Positions 60,525 through 64,000 of a stretch of 64,000 nucleotides of DNA are shown piece by piece. Each line of letters starts with the position of its first letter. The first letter of the stretch is position 1. The position numbers and the translations under genes are program-made. Source of the stretch: a gamma proteobacterium NOR5-3 (GTDB lineage: Bacteria; Pseudomonadota; Gammaproteobacteria; Pseudomonadales; Halieaceae); assembly GCA_000158155.1 (NCBI GenBank), contig DS999405.1, forward strand, positions 1,906,382-1,970,381, read 5' to 3'. The notes under the pieces were generated by a model. That model was not told the DNA's origin. It worked only from the letters and a program-made list of their open reading frames with translations, and did no database searches.

Positions 60525-61568
60525 TTAAATGATGCCACGCTTACTCAAGGACTCAATCGTGTCCTGCAGCGTACGCTGAAAATGAGCACGCTCGGGAGCG
60601 ACGCTGCCCAAGAGCGTGTTCGCCGGATAGACCGGCTCCCCCGCATAGACCCGACTGAATAGCTCCAGGCGCTGGCGCGCGAGCGTGTTGGTCATGCCGG
60701 GCTTGCGTCGCGTGCGACGCAGCGCCGCAATATCAATCTCACCATTTCCACACATGCTCTCCCCTGATGAGGCCTCACCGAGCACATGACCGCGGTAATC
60801 AACCACCTGGGAATGCCCGTCAGTTGAAGCCTCCGGAAAGGCTATTCCGCTAATGCCGGCACTGTTGGCCGACACGAGATAAACCATGTTCTCATAAGCT
60901 CGAGCCTGTTTGGCAATGTTCTTGGGCGTCGCTCGGGGACTGCCAACCTCACTGGATGAGTGACAAATGATCTCAGCTCCACGCAGTGCATGCGCTCGAA
61001 CAAGCTCCGGATAGAGAATCTCTTCGGAAGCGACACAGGCGATACGGCCAATGGCCGTATCGGCCACCGGAAACAGCGCATCTGCGCCGTAGTGATCAAG
61101 GTACTCATCAAGAACATCATGCGGCGTAGGCGCAAACATGGAGATCAGACGTCGATAGCGAAGCAGCACATCGCCATTCGGCCCAATCAGAAAGCTGGTC
61201 TGGAAGTAAAGGCTGGGGAACCTGGGGTCAAGCTCATACAGGTTTCCTGACAAATGCAGCTTCTGGGCCTGCGCAAGAGCGCCAAGCGCCTCATACTCAG
61301 GGCCGTCCATGGCAACACAGCCCTTCGCCTGCCAAGCCTCGATGCTCTCCCCCATGGGAAAGCTGGTCATGAAATACTCCGGCAGGACAATCAGCTGCGT
61401 GCTGCTGCCGGCGAAGCTGCCGAGAAACCCGCGACTTCCAGCGATCAACTGTCCGGCCCGGGCAATCGTCGCGAGCATGGACGCCCGGGCGTCATCAACC
61501 GACAAACGATTAACCGCAGGACAGGTCATCTGCAGCGCCAGCGCCTGATAGGCAGTCGGATCAGTCAT
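60525..61568 (-). CDS. Nitrilase-superfamily carbon-nitrogen hydrolase with altered active-site spacing
   Basis: 347 residues from ATG 61568. The fold is clear: VLPEYFM has the catalytic Glu. The usual Lys of YRK is Arg-Arg in LLRYRRLISM, and the Cys segment reads IGRIACVASEEILYPELVRAHALRGAEII. In ordinary members Cys lies six residues before the PE; here Cys lies nine before it and Ser takes the usual place. It may be catalytically altered or inactive, or use the displaced Cys. It is third in a minus-strand operon with DUF1330 and DUF1838 genes. Confidence 0.82.
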   Translation of the reverse strand: MTDPTAYQALALQMTCPAVNRLSVDDARASMLATIARAGQLIAGSRGFLGSFAGSSTQLIVLPEYFMTSFPMGESIEAWQAKGCVAMDGPEYEALGALAQAQKLHLSGNLYELDPRFPSLYFQTSFLIGPNGDVLLRYRRLISMFAPTPHDVLDEYLDHYGADALFPVADTAIGRIACVASEEILYPELVRAHALRGAEIICHSSSEVGSPRATPKNIAKQARAYENMVYLVSANSAGISGIAFPEASTDGHSQVVDYRGHVLGEASSGESMCGNGEIDIAALRRTRRKPGMTNTLARQRLELFSRVYAGEPVYPANTLLGSVAPERAHFQRTLQDTIESLSKRGII

Positions 61569-61616
61569 GTGCGATTCCTCAACAAACACGCCCTACAGGA
61601 TGCGGTATTCCAAGAC

Positions 61617-61916
61617 TCAGGTCAGCTGCCCCTCGACAAGGAGCACCTGCGCATCACAGATGTCCCGACGCGATTCAGCCACCTTGCGGTAGGCCTCCGA
61701 ATCCCAGAAGCGCTGCGCACTGGCCAGATCGGGCCACTCGGAAATCACCACCGATCGGCCGTCCCCGAGTGTACCCTCAAGCGCCAGCGCGTTGGGCGCA
61801 CGAAGCAGATAGCGCCCACCAAATTGCTCGACCAGGCGCGCTGCCTCAGCTGCATAACCTGCAAGGAATTTCTCACGGTCATACACCTTGGCAAGCACAA
61901 TCATATAGGCTGCCAT
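61617..61916 (-). CDS. DUF1330 family protein
   Basis: 99 residues, a ferredoxin-like dimeric barrel of the DUF1330 family (YMIVLAKVYDREKFLAGYAAEAARLVEQFGGRYLLRA, VISEWPDLASAQRFWDSEAYRKV). Function unknown. It starts 11 bases after the DUF1838 gene stop and is transcribed with it. Confidence 0.85.
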   Translation of the reverse strand: MAAYMIVLAKVYDREKFLAGYAAEAARLVEQFGGRYLLRAPNALALEGTLGDGRSVVISEWPDLASAQRFWDSEAYRKVAESRRDICDAQVLLVEGQLT

Positions 61917-61927
61917 CGGAGCGTGTC

Positions 61928-62830
61928 TCAGTGCTCGCTGCGAGCATCACCGTCAGCGGCGCTACGCTCGTCAAAAATCTTCTTAAAAAAGGTCCAGGAA
62001 GTCTCGTTAGGACGCTGATCATCCATGGGCGGCGCGTGCCGGTACTTGGGATAGTTGGCGGCGATCTCGTCCTTCATCAGCGTAGGCAAATCGTCCCAGC
62101 TGTCGAGTTTGGTCCCCTGCGCATTGAAGTACATAATGCCATCCCGTCCGTTCATTTCCATCCAGGGAAGCCACTGGGAAATGCGCACCCAGGACACGCC
62201 GGGATTCACAAAGGTTCCATCGTCATCCAGGAGCTCATCGCGGGCTCCGTAAAAGTTAAACAGCTCCGTGGCGTGGTAAGTGCCACCCACGTACTTCTGA
62301 TAATCACCGCCCAGAACGTTGTGGTAGAACAGGGGTACCTCGACATTCATCTGCCAGTAGTCGCCGACCATTTGCAGCGGCAGTTTCGAGACTTTGCCAT
62401 CTCGACCATAGCCAAAATTCGGCGATCGTGAGTTGACCGGATCGTTTGCCACGTGAATAACCTCGACCGTTTGCCCGGTGTAAGGGTTTTCCCACTCACG
62501 GAGGATCTCACCGCTGACCGGATCCAGATACAACATGATTTCCCGGGAGACCTGCCGATAGCCTTCCTCGCCTTTGTCGTTCGTAGCCGTGACGCACTGA
62601 CGGACGTTCATACCCAGAAGCCCGAACAGCAGTTTGTCGCGCTCGCCCTGGCGCCTTGCATAAGCGCGGCCGTGCCAGACATAGGTCTTTTCGACGCCGT
62701 CCTCAGTCGAGCACTGGATTTTCCGGTTGATCGCTACGACGCCTTCACGGCTGTCCATATCGATCTCCGCCTGCGCGGAAGAACCTAGCGCGGCGAGAAC
62801 CACGGCCCCGATTAACTTCTGTATTTTCAT
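61928..62830 (-). CDS. Exported DUF1838 protein
   Basis: 300 residues from ATG 62830, with AAGGG upstream. A signal peptide (KLIGAVVLAALGSSAQA) shows export. The body (GRAYARRQGERDKLLFGLLGMNVRQ, SREIMLYLDPVSGEILREWENPYTGQTV, NPGVSWVRISQWLPWMEM, LPTLMKDEIAANYPKYRHAP) is the DUF1838 pattern, of unknown function. It is first in a three-gene minus-strand unit that starts at operator site F. Confidence 0.8.
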   Translation of the reverse strand: MKIQKLIGAVVLAALGSSAQAEIDMDSREGVVAINRKIQCSTEDGVEKTYVWHGRAYARRQGERDKLLFGLLGMNVRQCVTATNDKGEEGYRQVSREIMLYLDPVSGEILREWENPYTGQTVEVIHVANDPVNSRSPNFGYGRDGKVSKLPLQMVGDYWQMNVEVPLFYHNVLGGDYQKYVGGTYHATELFNFYGARDELLDDDGTFVNPGVSWVRISQWLPWMEMNGRDGIMYFNAQGTKLDSWDDLPTLMKDEIAANYPKYRHAPPMDDQRPNETSWTFFKKIFDERSAADGDARSEH

Positions 62831-62975
62831 TTGATTACCCTTTCCTAGCGTGTCACTGCGTTTCTTTTGAATGAATCGCTCACCCTGAATCCGAAGCAAA
62901 CGGCCAATCACCACGAGCGGCATTTGCCCGACTGCTCGCGAGCGCGGCGAGTAGACGGTATGCGAATGCGGCAAT

Positions 62976-62993
62976 TGTCCTATAATATTAACA
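62976..62993. promoter_or_regulatory. Weak regulon operator site F
   Basis: TGTCCTATAATATTAACA is the weakest member of the dyad set. It shares TGTCCTAT and CATTA with the site before the GntR gene (48161-48183). It lies in the gap between the DUF1838 operon and the Crp/Fnr gene. Confidence 0.35.
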
Positions 62994-63012
62994 TTATGTC
63001 TTTTACTTCAAG

Positions 63013-63025
63013 TGTGACATTCACA
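63013..63025. promoter_or_regulatory. TGTGA-CAT-TCACA dyad
   Basis: A perfect palindrome of Crp-type half sites TGTGA/TCACA, but with 3 bases between instead of the usual 6. It lies 56 bases before the preferred start of the Crp/Fnr-family gene, so autoregulation is possible. Confidence 0.35.
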
Positions 63026-63081
63026 ATGTGTCGTATTTCTTCGCCCTCCATCGGCCAAGGACGCGCAGGGAGCTTAGAGCA

Positions 63082-63795
63082 GTGACCAGATCACCGGGCG
63101 TCAGAAAGACCACCGCCGAGCTGGCGCGGGATACGCTGCTGTCCAGTGATCTTTGCCGGGGGCTTGACGCCGCGCTACTGACGCAGCTTGAAACAATAGC
63201 CCAGCCCCAGATTTTTGCCGCCAATCAGCTGATTCTGCGTCAGGGTCGGGTAACCGATGCGATCTATCTGCCCTGCAGCGGCAGCCAGATCGTCGAGCGC
63301 AGTGCCGCCGGCGGTCAGCGTCAGGTCCTCGCGTTTCTTCAGCGTGGCGACTACCTCGGCTTCAGCACCAGCAATCAGTTTCTGTACTCTGCGCGGGCTT
63401 TGGAACAGAGCATCGTCCTGCGATTCCCGGGCCGGGATTTCTACGCACTGGCGAGCACGGCGCCGACCTTGCGGGACAATGTGGGCCAGATCACCAATCA
63501 AGTGCTCGCGCGGGTGCTTGATCATCTGTTTGCCATCGGCCAGAAACGTGCGCACGAACGGCTGGCCTTCCTGCTCTGGCAACTCTGGCAGCGCCAGGCA
63601 AAGGATTCGCAGCGCGCGACACTTGAACTGCCCATGCGCCGGGGAGATATCGGGGACTATCTGGGCCTGACGCTCGAGACCACCAGTCGCGCATTCTCAC
63701 GCCTGCGTAAGGACGATGTTATTGCCAGCGAGGGTCGAAACCGCGTCCAAATACTGGATACAGAGGCCCTTGGTCGCTTGGCCGAAGTTGAATAG
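63082..63795 (+). CDS. Crp/Fnr-family transcriptional regulator
   Basis: 237 residues from GTG 63082 (GGGAG about ten bases upstream). An in-frame GTG at 63028 has no ribosome site and would overlap the palindrome region. The N-terminal cyclic-nucleotide-type barrel covers about 25-140 (ANQLILRQGRVTDAIYLPCSG) and the C-terminal winged helix holds MRRGDIGDYLGLTLETTSRAFSRLRKDDVI. The N-terminus has no FNR-type Cys cluster, so it probably does not carry an Fe-S sensor. Target genes unknown. Confidence 0.85.
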   Translation: MTRSPGVRKTTAELARDTLLSSDLCRGLDAALLTQLETIAQPQIFAANQLILRQGRVTDAIYLPCSGSQIVERSAAGGQRQVLAFLQRGDYLGFSTSNQFLYSARALEQSIVLRFPGRDFYALASTAPTLRDNVGQITNQVLARVLDHLFAIGQKRAHERLAFLLWQLWQRQAKDSQRATLELPMRRGDIGDYLGLTLETTSRAFSRLRKDDVIASEGRNRVQILDTEALGRLAEVE

Positions 63796-63895
63796 AGCTT
63801 TTTTGAGAATTATTCGATTTTTGACATTTGCTAATGACGTAGCCGCTGCGACTGCTACAGTCCGCGCGCTACACAATTAAAAGGAGAGAGAACCG

Positions 63896-64000
63896 ATGCT
63901 GTCGACCCTTGCAGTTTTAAAGTGGTTTCACATTGTTGCCATGGTGTATTGGCTGGGTGGAGAGTGGGGAGTCTTCCAGACGTCCTACAACGTTGTTAAT
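63896..64000 (+). CDS. Partial membrane protein at the window edge
   Basis: The first 35 residues, MLSTLAVLKWFHIVAM..., begin at ATG 63896 with AAGGAGAGAGAACC as ribosome site and run off the window. A hydrophobic helix is evident. TTGACA occurs at 63821-63826 but no matching -10 was found. The family cannot be assigned from this part. Confidence 0.6.
   Translation, partial: MLSTLAVLKWFHIVAMVYWLGGEWGVFQTSYNVVN

Noticed and set aside
63821..63826. TTGACA as a -35 box for the last gene
   Set aside because: No acceptable -10 hexamer at 16-18 bases downstream.

Overview
This window looks like chromosomal DNA of a marine gammaproteobacterium. The protein style (PrlC, a CpxT-free mix of acyl-CoA, penicillin-acylase, MAPEG, DUF4136 and AEC proteins), the medium-high GC and the dense light and c-di-GMP signalling suggest something like the OM60/NOR5 (Halieaceae) group. 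That placement is an impression from the proteins and was not tested. No rRNA, tRNA or CRISPR array was seen.

Layout. 0-6.5 kb: a CzcCBA-type heavy-metal RND efflux operon on the minus strand with a DUF3240 tail, divergent from a membrane-anchored LuxR-type regulator. 6.5-9.6 kb: a spermidine/putrescine-type solute-binding protein with no transporter, overlapping a membrane diguanylate cyclase; this resembles the NspS/MbaA polyamine-sensing arrangement. 9.7-31.9 kb: general genes (Na/Pi symporter, glycerol-dehydrogenase-like protein, oligopeptidase A, hydrolases, penicillin-acylase-like lipoprotein, nitronate monooxygenase, transporters, SDR, carboxypeptidase, a phosphotransferase/acyl-CoA dehydrogenase pair, a ChaN-like lipoprotein, a K+/H+-type antiporter).

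32.2-42.1 kb is a photosensory/c-di-GMP island. It holds a bacteriophytochrome reduced to its photosensory core, a convergent heme oxygenase to make its bilin, a CheB-CheR-PAS fusion, a GGDEF-EAL protein, a photoactive-yellow-protein homologue that keeps the chromophore residues, and a PAS-GGDEF-EAL protein starting 3 bases after the PYP stop. The island ends in insertion-sequence debris (42.1-43.4 kb): an IS6-type N-terminal remnant cut by a second element whose transposase carries an in-frame TGA.

43.4-62.8 kb is a catabolic island that appears to be one regulon. A GntR/UTRA regulator sits inside it, and an 18-bp dyad of the form TGNTATA-N4-TATANCA occurs (with varying strength) in front of the GntR gene and in each of the five divergent intergenic regions from which all the other operons start. 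The enzymes fit a hypothetical route for cyclic imides or substituted maleimides: flavin ene-reductase, two PuuE-like cyclic-amide hydrolases, an N-carbamoylsarcosine-amidase-like hydrolase, a LeuCD-like hydratase, a CaiB-type CoA-transferase and an HMG-CoA-lyase-like lyase. The same regulon has a CpcT/CpeT-like exported protein and a RedY/HapK-like protein, families linked elsewhere to bilins and prodiginines, so a linear-tetrapyrrole-derived substrate is an attractive but unproven idea. A Crp/Fnr-type regulator and the start of a small membrane protein close the window.
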